Assembly (NCBI GenBank): GCA_945872365.1
Contig: CAMBZJ010000009.1
Coordinates: forward strand, 1-64,000
DNA length: 64,000 nucleotides
From: Klebsiella pneumoniae
GTDB taxonomy: Bacteria; Desulfobacterota; Binatia; UBA12015
Direction: 5' to 3'
Shown here: positions 7,982 to 16,603 of the stretch, in pieces
Layout: every line of letters starts with the position of its first letter
Numbering within the stretch: the first letter of the stretch is position 1
Translations under genes and position numbers: made by a program
Notes under the pieces: model-generated
Told to the model about the DNA's origin: nothing
Database searches by the model: none
The model's input: only the letters and a program-made list of their open reading frames with translations

Positions 7982-8568
7982 TCGGAGCGCTCCGCGGGCG
8001 GATCGAGTCGAAGTCGCCGGGAGTCGTCCTGGTCGACGTCGGCGGCGTCGTCTACGAGGTCTCGGTGTCGCTCCAGTCGTTTGCTCGCATGCCCGACGAA
8101 GGCGCGGCGGTACGGCTCGACGTCGTGACGCACGTGCGCGAGGACGCGTTCGTGCTCTTCGGCTTCCTCGACCGGGACGAGAAGGAGATGTTCCACTGGC
8201 TCCAGACGGTGAGCGGCGTCGGCCCGCGCCTCGCGCTGAACATCCTCTCCGGCATGCCCGCCCGCGACCTGCGCGGCGCGCTCGCCTCGGGTGACGTCGC
8301 CCGGCTCACCCGCCTGCCCGGGATCGGCCGCAAGACCTCGGAGCGGCTGATCCTCGAGCTTCGCGAGCGCTGCCAGCGTGCGGAGTCTGCGGCCCTCGAC
8401 GCGCCGGGGGCTGCACCCGAGACTGTCGGTCGCGACGAGGAGGCGGTCTCGGCGCTCGTCAATCTGGGCTACAAGCGGGCCGACGCCGAGAAGGTGCTGC
8501 GCGACATCGCACCCGACGTCAGGCTCGAGGATGCGATCCGAGAGGCGCTGCGGAGGTTCGCGCGATGA
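7978..8568 (+). CDS. ruvA: Holliday junction DNA-binding subunit RuvA
   Basis: RuvA (196 residues) binds four-way junctions as a tetramer and recruits the RuvB motor. The N-terminal OB fold begins MIGALRGRI; the helix-hairpin-helix domain has [16 protein letters not shown] and [18 protein letters not shown]. The C-terminal RuvB-contacting three-helix domain (about 150-196) is present with [17 protein letters not shown]. The ATG overlaps the ruvC stop, and its own stop overlaps the ruvB start, so all three are translationally coupled. Confidence 0.97.
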   Translation: MIGALRGRIESKSPGVVLVDVGGVVYEVSVSLQSFARMPDEGAAVRLDVVTHVREDAFVLFGFLDRDEKEMFHWLQTVSGVGPRLALNILSGMPARDLRGALASGDVARLTRLPGIGRKTSERLILELRERCQRAESAALDAPGAAPETVGRDEEAVSALVNLGYKRADAEKVLRDIAPDVRLEDAIREALRRFAR

Positions 8569-9605
8569 GCCAGCCGCGCGACCCCGCGAGCCCGGTCTCA
8601 GTGCAGGCCGGCGAGGACGAGGTCCGTTTCGAGGCGTCGCTGCGCCCCGAGAGTCTCGACGACTACGTCGGCCAGGACGCGGTTCGCAACCAGTTGCGGG
8701 TTTCCATCGCCGCGGCGCGCGAGCGTGGCGATCCGCTCGACCACGTCCTATTCAGCGGTCCACCGGGTCTCGGCAAGACATCGCTCGCGCAGATCCTCGC
8801 CCGCGAAATGGGCGTGCAGTGCCGCAAGACGCAGGGTCCGGCGATCGAACGCGGCGGAGACCTCGCAGCACTACTCTCGGACCTCGACCGCGGCGACGTG
8901 CTCTTCATCGACGAGATCCACGCGCTGCCGCGCAAGGTCGAGGAGATCCTCTACCCGGCGATGGAGGACTTCGAACTCGACCTGATCGTCGGACAGGGGC
9001 CGACCGCGCGCAGCATGCGACTCGCACTCAAGCCGTTCACGCTGGTCGGGGCGACGACCCGCGCCGGCATGCTGAACGCGCCGCTGCGCGACCGCTTCGG
9101 TACCGCCTTCCGGCTCGAGTACTACCGCAGTGAACAACTCGCCCGTATCCTCGCGCGATCCGCGCGCATCCTCGACTTGCAACTCTCGGTGGAGGGGGCC
9201 GACGAGATCGCGCGTCGTTCGCGCGGCACGCCACGCATCGCGAACCGCCATCTCAAGTGGGTTCGCGATTTCGCCCAGGTCCACCACCCCGGCAAGCCGG
9301 TCGACGCGGCGATCGCCTCTTGGGCCCTCGAACAAAACCGGGTCGATCCGGTCGGGCTCGAGCCGATGGACCATGCGATCCTGCTCGCGGTACTCGACCG
9401 CTTCGGGGGCGGACCGGTGGGCGTCGACAGCCTGGCGGCCCTGCTCGGCGAGGAGCGCGAGACGATCGAGGGGGTGTACGAACCCTTCCTGGTCCAGTCG
9501 GGGTACCTCGAGCGGACCCCCCGCGGGAGAATGGCCACCGATCTGGCCTACCGGCACTTCGGTCGGGAGGTACCGGTAGGCTCCCGGCAGGGCCGCCTGC
9601 TATGA
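8565..9605 (+). CDS. ruvB: Holliday junction branch-migration motor RuvB
   Basis: A 346-residue AAA+ ATPase that drives branch migration with RuvA. Walker A is [11 protein letters not shown], Walker B is [10 protein letters not shown], sensor 1 lies in [11 protein letters not shown], and the arginine finger region is LRDRFG. The C-terminal winged helix follows ([17 protein letters not shown]). The stop overlaps the next small gene. Confidence 0.98.
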   Translation: MSQPRDPASPVSVQAGEDEVRFEASLRPESLDDYVGQDAVRNQLRVSIAAARERGDPLDHVLFSGPPGLGKTSLAQILAREMGVQCRKTQGPAIERGGDLAALLSDLDRGDVLFIDEIHALPRKVEEILYPAMEDFELDLIVGQGPTARSMRLALKPFTLVGATTRAGMLNAPLRDRFGTAFRLEYYRSEQLARILARSARILDLQLSVEGADEIARRSRGTPRIANRHLKWVRDFAQVHHPGKPVDAAIASWALEQNRVDPVGLEPMDHAILLAVLDRFGGGPVGVDSLAALLGEERETIEGVYEPFLVQSGYLERTPRGRMATDLAYRHFGREVPVGSRQGRLL

Positions 9606-9820
9606 GGGATGGCATGGGACCTCTCCTGATCCGCATCGGCCTCCTCGTCGCCGCGATCGGCGTCGTCTTCGTCGTGACCGGCAAGCTCGGAGTCCCGCTC
9701 GGCCGCCTGCCGGGCGACATCGCCATCGAGCGTCCCGGTTTCTCGTTCTACTTCCCGATCACGACGTCGATCCTGGTGAGCGTGGTCCTCTCGGCGATCT
9801 TCTACCTGCTGCGACGCTGA
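9602..9820 (+). CDS. DUF2905 small membrane protein
   Basis: A 72-residue membrane protein with two hydrophobic helices, one from about residue 8 to 25 and one from about 52 to 70. Between them is the DUF2905 core, [21 protein letters not shown] followed by [12 protein letters not shown]2905 proteins commonly sit next to ruvAB in these bacteria; the function is unknown. The ATG at 9602 overlaps the ruvB stop; a second ATG at 9614 is an equally possible start. Confidence 0.85.
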   Translation: MRDGMGPLLIRIGLLVAAIGVVFVVTGKLGVPLGRLPGDIAIERPGFSFYFPITTSILVSVVLSAIFYLLRR

Positions 9821-9841
9821 GCGAGCGGGGTCCGGAGCGAG

Positions 9842-12241
9842 ATGCGGGACGCGGACGCGTCGCAGCGGAATTCCGGGGCCTCGTCCTCGCCCGCAGGTCC
9901 GGATGCGTCCGAGTCACGCGCCTCGGACGCCAGGGTGGGCCGCGAGGAATCCTCGGCCGTCGAGCCGGTCGGGATGTCCGTCGCGGAGGACGACGCGGAA
10001 GAACGCTCCCGCCCGTTTCGTCGTCGCGAACTCGTCCTGCTCGCTGCGACCGCGCTCGCCGTAGCACTCTTCCTGCTCTTCGAGACGCGGCTGCCGCCGT
10101 TCAGCAGCGCCCAGACGCTCTCACAGAACATCGTCTTCTTCCTCCTCATCAACCTGAACATCGTCCTCATCCTCTTGGTCGTGTTCCTGCTCGGCCGCAA
10201 CATCGTGAAACTCGTCGTCGAGCGGCGGCAAAGGGTCCTGGGTTCGCACCTGCGCACCCGTCTTGTCGGCGGGTTCGTCGCGGTGGCGATCGCACCGGCG
10301 ATCTTCCTGTTCCTCGTCGCGCTCGGCTTCATACGGACCTCGATCGAGAGCTGGTTCTCGGTGCAGGTCGAGAGTGCGCTCGAAGGCTCCCTCGACATGG
10401 CCGACGCGTACTACCGGGAGTCGATGGCGGGGGCGCTGCACGAGGCGCAGATGCTCGCCGGCCGTCTGTCCGGGCCGCGGCGGCGAGAGGCCGAGGCGCT
10501 CCTCGTCGCGGAAAAGCAGGTCGAATGGAACGCAGCCGCGATCTCGGTGTACGACTCGGCCCTAGCGCCGGTCGCCACCGCTTCGGCGACCGGACTCGCA
10601 GACGGGTTTCGCAAGCCGCCCGACCGGGCGTTTCTCGAACGGGTTCGCGACGAGCGCGAGGTCTCCGCCCGCCTCGATGTCGCGGGCGGAGATCTCTTGC
10701 GCGCTGGCGCACGGATCGACGCCCCGGACGGCTCGCTGCGCGGGGTCGTGATCGTCGACGAGGTGGTTCCCGGGAGCGTCGTGCGGCGTCGCGACGAGAT
10801 CGAACAGAGCTTCCGGCAGTACAAACAGCTGAAGCTCCTGCGGCGTCCGATCATCAACAACTACGTCCTGACGCTGCTCCTGGCCTCGCTCGTCGTGGTC
10901 TTCGGCGGCACCTGGCTCGGCTTCACGCTCGCACGCAGCATCACCGGACCAATCCAACGCCTCGCCGAAGGGGCCCGGCGGGTGGCGGCCGGGAACCTGG
11001 AGGAGACGATTCCCCCGGGTGGCGGGAGCGACGAACTCTCCGCGCTCGTCGTCGACTTTAATCGCATGACCACCAACCTGCGTTCGACACGCGAGGAACT
11101 CGTCGAGCGCAGCCGGACGCTCGAGGCGATCCTCGGCGACATCTCGGCGGGCGTCCTCTCGATCGACCCTCATGGATGCATCGACACGGTGAACCCGGTC
11201 GCCCGCACCCTGCTCGGGATCGACGCCCGCGTGCGTGGCCGACCGTTCCGCGAGGTCTTCGCGGCACAGCGCTTCGCCTGGGTGAGGGAACTGCTGCTCG
11301 CGCTCGAAGCACGTTCCCGCGACGGGGTGCTGGACCGTCTCCCGGCGCAGCGCTTCTCGGTCGAGTACGACGACGAAGGTGCACTCGAGATCGTTGCGAG
11401 CGGGGTCGTGCTGCGCGGCGCATCGGGCCAGGCGATCGGGGCGCTGCTGTTCTTCGAGGACGTGACCGAACTACTCGCGGTGCAGCGCATGGAGGCCTGG
11501 CGCGAGGTCGCCCGGCGGATCGCGCACGAGATCAAGAACCCGCTCACGCCGATCCAGCTCTCGGCCCAGCGCCTGCGCAAGCGCTATGCGGCGATTCCCG
11601 ACGGGGCCGTTCTCGACGAGTGCACCCGGACGATCATTGCGCAGGTCGAGGTGCTCAAGAACCTGGTCGGCGAGTTCGCGCACTTCGCCCGGCTCCCCAG
11701 GGGTGCGCGCGTGCCGACGGATCTGAACGCCCTCGTCGAGGAGGTACTGGTCCTCTTCCGCGAGGCGCGCCCGGACGTTCGCTTCTCCTTCCGTCGCGAT
11801 ACGGGGCTGCCGCTCCTCGACGTCGATCGGGACGGCATTCGCCGGGTGCTGACGAACCTTCTCGACAATGCCGTCGCGGCAGTGCTCGGACCGGGGCGCC
11901 CTGCCGGGGTCGGCCCCGCGGACGGAGGAGGTGCCCCCGGTGAACCGCGTGGCACGGTCGAGATCCTCACCCGCCACTCACCGGACCGCGACGTGGTGCT
12001 GCTCGAGCTCGCCGACGACGGCGTCGGCATGACCCCGGAGGTCAAGGCGCGACTCTTCGAGCCCTATTTCTCGACGAAGCCCGATGGCACCGGCCTTGGC
12101 CTCGCGATCGTCTCGGCCGTGCTGGCCGACCACCAGGCCTTCGTGCGGGTGCGCGACAACCAGCCGCGCGGGAGCCGGTTCGCGATCGAGTTCCCGGTCC
12201 GCCAGCGAGCGGCCGGGTTCGCCGCGACGCTCCCGGCCTGA
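9842..12241 (+). CDS. NtrY-like membrane sensor histidine kinase
   Basis: A 799-residue sensor kinase with NtrY layout. After about 60 polar residues come two membrane helices (about 64-82 and 97-118) and a third around 142-165. An extracytoplasmic sensing region (about 170-335) and a fourth helix (about 340-362) follow. Next are a HAMP linker (SITGPIQRLAEGARRVAAGNLEETI), a PAS domain (about 430-545), a dimerisation/phosphoacceptor domain with His562 in RRIAHEIKNPLTPIQLSAQR, and a HATPase domain with LTNLLDNAVAAV, DDGVGM and GTGLGL. The catalytic set looks intact, so it should autophosphorylate. The expected NtrX-type sigma54 regulator is absent; the next gene, 46 bases on, is a receiver domain fused to LpxC. 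The start is uncertain; an in-frame ATG occurs 44 codons on. Confidence 0.9.
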   Translation: MRDADASQRNSGASSSPAGPDASESRASDARVGREESSAVEPVGMSVAEDDAEERSRPFRRRELVLLAATALAVALFLLFETRLPPFSSAQTLSQNIVFFLLINLNIVLILLVVFLLGRNIVKLVVERRQRVLGSHLRTRLVGGFVAVAIAPAIFLFLVALGFIRTSIESWFSVQVESALEGSLDMADAYYRESMAGALHEAQMLAGRLSGPRRREAEALLVAEKQVEWNAAAISVYDSALAPVATASATGLADGFRKPPDRAFLERVRDEREVSARLDVAGGDLLRAGARIDAPDGSLRGVVIVDEVVPGSVVRRRDEIEQSFRQYKQLKLLRRPIINNYVLTLLLASLVVVFGGTWLGFTLARSITGPIQRLAEGARRVAAGNLEETIPPGGGSDELSALVVDFNRMTTNLRSTREELVERSRTLEAILGDISAGVLSIDPHGCIDTVNPVARTLLGIDARVRGRPFREVFAAQRFAWVRELLLALEARSRDGVLDRLPAQRFSVEYDDEGALEIVASGVVLRGASGQAIGALLFFEDVTELLAVQRMEAWREVARRIAHEIKNPLTPIQLSAQRLRKRYAAIPDGAVLDECTRTIIAQVEVLKNLVGEFAHFARLPRGARVPTDLNALVEEVLVLFREARPDVRFSFRRDTGLPLLDVDRDGIRRVLTNLLDNAVAAVLGPGRPAGVGPADGGGAPGEPRGTVEILTRHSPDRDVVLLELADDGVGMTPEVKARLFEPYFSTKPDGTGLGLAIVSAVLADHQAFVRVRDNQPRGSRFAIEFPVRQRAAGFAATLPA

Positions 12242-12287
12242 ACCCGGGGCGGGGCGTCCCGCCGGCTTTCATGCTACGAGGCATCGC

Positions 12288-13568
12288 GTGAACACGGGCT
12301 CCCGACGGATCCTCGTCGTCGACGACGAGGACGAGATACGCCAGAGTCTGCGCGGCGTCCTCTCCGACGAGGGCTTCACGGTAGAGGAGGCGGGCGACGG
12401 GCGGCGTGCCTTCGAGATGCTGAGCGCGTCGCGCCCGGACCTGGTCATCCTCGACGTCTGGCTTCCCGAGATCGACGGGATCGCCCTGCTCGAGCAGATC
12501 AAGGCGCGTCATCCGGATCTCCCGGTCGTCATCATCTGCGGGCATGCGAACATCGAGGCAGCCGTGCGAGCGACGCGGCTCGGCGCGGCGGACTTCATCG
12601 AGAAGCCGTTTTCCATCGAGGCACTTCTGGGCTCAATCGAACGTGCCCTCGGTGCGCCCAACCAGCCGGTGCAGTCGGCCTCGGAAGCGATCCCGGCGCC
12701 GGGGCCGCGGAGTGGCAATCACGTTGCTCCCGCCCGGCTTCTTCCCCAGCGCACGATCGGCCGCAGCGTGGTTGCGAGCGGGCACGGGCTCCACTCGGGC
12801 GTGAAGACCGGCGTCATTCTGCACCCGATGCCGCCGGGCAGCGGCATTCTCTTCCAGAGCCTCGCGACCGAGAAGAGTGTTCCCGCGCGCGTGGAATTCG
12901 CGGATTCGACCGGTTATGCGACCACCTTGTTTCGCTCGGGCTTCGGCGCCAAGACGGTGGAACACCTGCTCGCGACCCTCCAGGGTTACGGGGTGAGCAA
13001 CCTGCTCGTGAAGATGGAAGGCGAGGTTCCGGCACTCGACGGCTCGGCTCTTGAGTTCTGCCGACTGCTCGAGGAGGCCGGCGTGGTCGAGCAGCCCGGG
13101 GCCCCGGTCGAGGTCTATGCCGTCGAGCGGATGATGGAGGTCGGCGAGAAGGGCAGCCGCCTCGTCATCGAACCCTACGACGGCTTCGCGGTCGATTACA
13201 CGCTCGACTATCCCCAGCCGGTTGGCGTGCAGCACTACGTCTACGAGCATCGCGGCCCGGAATCATTCCGCGACGAGATCGCACCGGCCCGCACGTTCGG
13301 CTTCGTACATGAATTCACGCAGCTCGCCGCGGCTGGGCTCGCCGCCGGGGGACGACTCGACAACTGCGTCCTCATCGGGGAGGACGGTGTCATCAACGGA
13401 GAGTTGCGCTTCGCGAACGAGTTCGTGCGCCACAAGATCCTCGATGTGATGGGCGATTTCGCATTGCTCGGCCAGCCGATCTGCGGTCGGATCACGGCGC
13501 GGGCGACCGGCCATCGCCACAACGTCGCGATGGTGCGGCGCATGGTCGAGGTACGCTCGGCCTCCTGA
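12288..13568 (+). CDS. lpxC: Response-regulator receiver domain fused to LpxC
   Basis: One frame of 426 residues encodes two domains. Residues 1-122 are a CheY-like receiver: acidic pair Asp12/Asp13, phosphoacceptor Asp56 in LVILDVWLPEIDG and Lys106 in DFIEKPF. The usual Ser/Thr switch position is Cys84 (VVIICGHAN). A linker of about 30 residues rich in Pro, Ala and Ser follows. Residues 154-426 are a full LpxC, the zinc enzyme that deacetylates UDP-3-O-acyl-GlcNAc at the committed step of lipid A synthesis. It has Glu225-His226 (TVEHL), His382 and Asp386 (FVRHKILDVMGD), Lys383, ARTFGF and His409 (TGHRHN). No other LpxC is in the window. The GTG start at 12288 directly precedes RRILVVDDE. Control by the upstream kinase is inference. 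Confidence 0.93.
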   Translation: MNTGSRRILVVDDEDEIRQSLRGVLSDEGFTVEEAGDGRRAFEMLSASRPDLVILDVWLPEIDGIALLEQIKARHPDLPVVIICGHANIEAAVRATRLGAADFIEKPFSIEALLGSIERALGAPNQPVQSASEAIPAPGPRSGNHVAPARLLPQRTIGRSVVASGHGLHSGVKTGVILHPMPPGSGILFQSLATEKSVPARVEFADSTGYATTLFRSGFGAKTVEHLLATLQGYGVSNLLVKMEGEVPALDGSALEFCRLLEEAGVVEQPGAPVEVYAVERMMEVGEKGSRLVIEPYDGFAVDYTLDYPQPVGVQHYVYEHRGPESFRDEIAPARTFGFVHEFTQLAAAGLAAGGRLDNCVLIGEDGVINGELRFANEFVRHKILDVMGDFALLGQPICGRITARATGHRHNVAMVRRMVEVRSAS

Positions 13569-13600
13569 GCGTCGCGGCCCAAGGCGACGAAGCCGGGCCA

Positions 13601-13671
13601 GGCTCGTGTCGCGACCCGGGCTCGTGTCGCGATACGGCCCTGGGCGCGACCCGGCCCTGGGCCGCGACCCC
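13601..13671. repeat. Short degenerate direct repeats in intergenic gap
   Basis: ggctcgtgtcgcga occurs at 13601-13614 and again at 13619-13632 (period 18). Then ggccctgggc-gcgaccc occurs at 13636-13652 and, with one inserted C, at 13653-13670. The block fills most of the 117-base gap between the convergent lpxC and gspN genes. It may be slipped-strand expansion in GC-rich DNA; no protein-binding role is evident. Confidence 0.5.
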
Positions 13672-13685
13672 GTGTGCCGGCCTTC

Positions 13686-14633
13686 CTAGCGCAGGAGCGG
13701 CGCCGCGAGCGTGCCCGTGAGCGTGTAGACAGGCTTCTCGCCCGGCGGCCGCTTGGGCAGGAGTGCGGTCACGATGCGCAAGGCGGGCGGTGCGTTGGGC
13801 GGAACGTCGATCGAGAGCTTGAGGTTGAGCGTGCTGAGCGCGACCGGCTCGCGCACTACGACGTCGCCGCTGCCCTCGACCGAAAGCTGGTCGCCACTCG
13901 CGCGCAATTCCTTCAACTGCAGGCGGGCGCCGTTCATCTGCGCGGCGATCGCGACGTCCCGGAAGGCGAGGTCGGGGACGGGGAAGCCGCGAACGACGAG
14001 TTCGTGGATCTCGAGTCCGCGGGCGTCGAGCCGTACGGTCCCCTCGGCGCTCTGGGTGGTGCGGCCGTCGCCGGCGAGGTCGAGTGCGAGATCTGCGCGA
14101 CCGGTGAAACGGGCGGGCGGCGGCAGCAGGGCGGCAAGAGCCCGCCCCAGGTCGGCCCCCGCGAGTGTGAGCTCGACGTGGGTCTTCGAGCCGCTGCGGG
14201 CCACATCGCCCGCGAGCGCCCCGTCCCAGACCCGTCCTTCGACGCTCCCGCTCTCGGGGTGGCCGAGCAGGAGTCCGGCGAGGGGTGTCCGGACGGTCGT
14301 CTCTTCGAATGCGATGGAGGAGCCGGGGGACTTCGGAGGGGTCAGGCGCAGGCCCTTCACCCGGTAGCCGTTGGGGAAGGCGAAGGAGACGTCGTCGAAG
14401 TCGATCGAGACGGGTGCCCCGGTGGTGCTCGTTTCGACCAGTCGGCGGGCGATCAGGTCGTGCGGCAGCGTGTAGGCGAGGCCGAGGAGGAAGGCGGCGA
14501 GCGTGAACAGCGCGTACCAGGGCCGCGAACCGAGGCGACCGCGCGGGACTCCGGGGCGGTCGCCGACACCCCCCGCGTTCGCGGGGGGCGGTGCATCGGC
14601 ACCACCGCGCAGGAAGCGCCCCGGGAGTTTCAC
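13686..14633 (-). CDS. gspN: Type II secretion system protein GspN
   Basis: A 315-residue inner-membrane protein of the GspN type, last gene of the gsp operon. After a short cytoplasmic N terminus and one membrane helix (WYALFTLAAFLLGLAYTLP), the rest is periplasmic beta-rich sequence. It carries the GspN-typical VSFAFPNGYRVKGLRL and alternating AsmA-like strands (RADLALDLAGDG, ELRASGDQLSVEGSGDV). GspN is not present in all type II systems and its exact role is unclear. The GTG start overlaps the gspM stop as GTGA. The end converges on lpxC across a repeat-bearing gap. Confidence 0.82.
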   Translation of the reverse strand: MKLPGRFLRGGADAPPPANAGGVGDRPGVPRGRLGSRPWYALFTLAAFLLGLAYTLPHDLIARRLVETSTTGAPVSIDFDDVSFAFPNGYRVKGLRLTPPKSPGSSIAFEETTVRTPLAGLLLGHPESGSVEGRVWDGALAGDVARSGSKTHVELTLAGADLGRALAALLPPPARFTGRADLALDLAGDGRTTQSAEGTVRLDARGLEIHELVVRGFPVPDLAFRDVAIAAQMNGARLQLKELRASGDQLSVEGSGDVVVREPVALSTLNLKLSIDVPPNAPPALRIVTALLPKRPPGEKPVYTLTGTLAAPLLR

Positions 14634-15223
14634 GACCCGCGCAGCCTCGACACGACCAGTGTCGCGTCCACGAGTTCGGGGTTCTTGTACTTGCGCTTGA
14701 AAGATACGCGGGCGAGATGCATCGGCTTGTCGCGTTGCTCGATCGCGTAGAGCAGGCTCACCAGCGACTTCATCTGAATGCCCTCGACCCGCATCTCCAC
14801 GGACTCCTCCGAGAGCTTGTCGCCGACGGTGCGGGTGGTCGGGTTCATCGCGGTGATCTTGTCCCGGCCGACGATCGGAACGGCGATCGACTCCAGCTGG
14901 GCGAAGGCCGAGTTGGCGCCCTGGGCGCCCGACATGGCTTCCTCCAGATGGGACACCTCGTCGCGCATCGTTCGGTAGCGGCCGGTCAACTCGCCCACGG
15001 TGACCGAATCGCGTCGCGCGGCGGCGAGTCCACGGTCGAGCCCGGCGAGGGCGTCGGTGATCGGCTCGGCGATTGCGAGCCAGGCAAAGAGGAGTGCGGC
15101 CACCGCGGCGGCGGCGAGCACCATGCGGCGCTCGCGCGGCTGCAAGCCCTCGAGCCATCCGGCGATCCGCCCCCGGGGGCCGGCTGCGAGTCGGGCGATC
15201 GCGCTGCGCAGATTCTCGATCAC
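14630..15223 (-). CDS. gspM: Type II secretion system protein GspM
   Basis: A 197-residue bitopic inner-membrane protein of the assembly platform. A short basic N terminus (LQPRERRMV) leads into one membrane helix (LAAAAVAALLFAWLAIAEPI). A coiled segment (about 58-95) and a ferredoxin-like periplasmic domain (about 115-197, MRVEGIQMKSLVSLLYAIEQ) follow. It pairs with GspL. Start ATG overlaps the gspL stop. Confidence 0.88.
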   Translation of the reverse strand: MIENLRSAIARLAAGPRGRIAGWLEGLQPRERRMVLAAAAVAALLFAWLAIAEPITDALAGLDRGLAAARRDSVTVGELTGRYRTMRDEVSHLEEAMSGAQGANSAFAQLESIAVPIVGRDKITAMNPTTRTVGDKLSEESVEMRVEGIQMKSLVSLLYAIEQRDKPMHLARVSFKRKYKNPELVDATLVVSRLRGS

Positions 15224-16599
15224 GAGGCCTCCCCGTGTCCGAAATCCACCGAGGCCCGGAATTCGACACGTCCGTCGACGCCCGTCTTCACGTCCTTCAC
15301 ATCGGCGCCGTGCGCGCCGGGTAAGTCCTTCAGAGCGCGCTTGATCACGTCGACCGACTCGTAGCTGTCGGTCCGCGCATGCAGCCGCAGGCCCTCGGGG
15401 TCGAGCGTGAAGTCGTCGACCTCGAAGGGAATCCGCTCGGGGACCGCGGCCGCGATCGAGCGCATGATCTCGAGGACCGGTGGCCGGTCACCGGCCGCCC
15501 CGGTGAGGCTCTCGCGGCGCTTGGCGAGGGTGTCGATCGCCGCTTCGAGCTGGGTGCGCTCGCTGCCCGGGGCGGCCCCCGGGAGGACGCCGCTCACCTG
15601 GCGGGCGATCTCCGCGCGCAGCGCGGCGAGTTCCGCCCGCCGTGCGGCCACGATCGCTCCGAGGCTCGCGAGGGCGAGCAGTCCGGCGACCCCGGCGAGG
15701 ACCGCGGTCGAGCGGAGTTGGCGGCGGGCCTCCTCGCTGGGTGCGTGGTAGGCGAGGTCGCCGCCGCGCAGGTTCGTCCCGGTGCGCGCGACACCCGCGG
15801 CGCGTGCGGCCAGCGCGATGGCCCGCAGGTGTTCGAGTGGGGCCGAGGCGAGCCAGGCCGGCAGGTGGCGGTGCGGATCGGTCGGCCTCATGCCGGCTGC
15901 GAGCGCGATCTCGCGAGCCAGCGGGGCCCCGGGTCCGACCGCGGCGACCTCCGGGCGCTTCTCGCCGGCAATCGCGAGCAGGCCCCAGCGGATGCGGCGC
16001 CGCATCTCGTCGTCGCCGCCGCGGTCCCCGGCGTCGAGTGCATGGAGGGCCGCCAGATGGTCGTCCTGGAGCAGGGCGACCGCACCGTCCTCGCGCGCCT
16101 CCACGACCAGCAGGTCGAGGGCACGCTCGAAGAGTCCGGCGGTCGCCACGGCACCGATGTCGACGATCGCGGGGTCGAGCCCGGCGGTGCGTAAATCGTG
16201 AAGGTGCGCGCGCACCGCCTCGCGTGGGGCGATCGCCGCGAGCACGGTCGTCCCGCCGTTCGAGCGATCCAGTGGCGCGAACGAGGTGATCGCCGTCGAG
16301 AGTTCGAAGGGCACCAGGCTCTCGAGCTCGAAGGGTACGGTGGCGGCGAGCCGCGCCTGGTCGGCGAAGGGAAGACGGAGCAGGCGGAAGGTGGCCTGCC
16401 GACCCGGAAGCGCGGTCGCGACCGCATCGGGACTCGACTTGCAGTGCGTGGCGACACAGGCGCGCAACTGCTCGGAAAGTCCCATGGACGGGTCGCGTGG
16501 CTCGCGCCACGACCCGACGAGTCGAGGCGCACGGCCGGCCACCTCGACGAGGGCGAGGGACACGGCATCCTCCCCGGGATCGACTCCGAGCGCGAGCAT
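15220..16599 (-). CDS. gspL: Type II secretion system protein GspL
   Basis: A 459-residue inner-membrane platform protein that links the GspE ATPase to GspM. The cytoplasmic actin-like domain runs from about 1 to 290 (ALGVDPGEDAVSLALVEV at the start, LPFADQARLAATVPFELE as in PilM/GspL). One membrane helix (about 313-335) and a periplasmic ferredoxin-like domain (about 375-459) follow. The frame is open further upstream, but ATG at 16597-16599 is chosen because it starts the ALGVDPG fold directly and lies four bases after the gspK stop. Confidence 0.9.
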   Translation of the reverse strand: MLALGVDPGEDAVSLALVEVAGRAPRLVGSWREPRDPSMGLSEQLRACVATHCKSSPDAVATALPGRQATFRLLRLPFADQARLAATVPFELESLVPFELSTAITSFAPLDRSNGGTTVLAAIAPREAVRAHLHDLRTAGLDPAIVDIGAVATAGLFERALDLLVVEAREDGAVALLQDDHLAALHALDAGDRGGDDEMRRRIRWGLLAIAGEKRPEVAAVGPGAPLAREIALAAGMRPTDPHRHLPAWLASAPLEHLRAIALAARAAGVARTGTNLRGGDLAYHAPSEEARRQLRSTAVLAGVAGLLALASLGAIVAARRAELAALRAEIARQVSGVLPGAAPGSERTQLEAAIDTLAKRRESLTGAAGDRPPVLEIMRSIAAAVPERIPFEVDDFTLDPEGLRLHARTDSYESVDVIKRALKDLPGAHGADVKDVKTGVDGRVEFRASVDFGHGEAS

Positions 16600-16603
16600 C
16601 GCT

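Noticed and set aside
12640-12760. Possibility that REC and LpxC are two genes with a frameshift or a hidden stop between them
   Set aside because: The frame is continuous, the linker has normal codon use, and no ribosome site plus start is seen before the QRTIGR start of the LpxC domain. A misassembly deleting an AAA+ region cannot be excluded from sequence alone.
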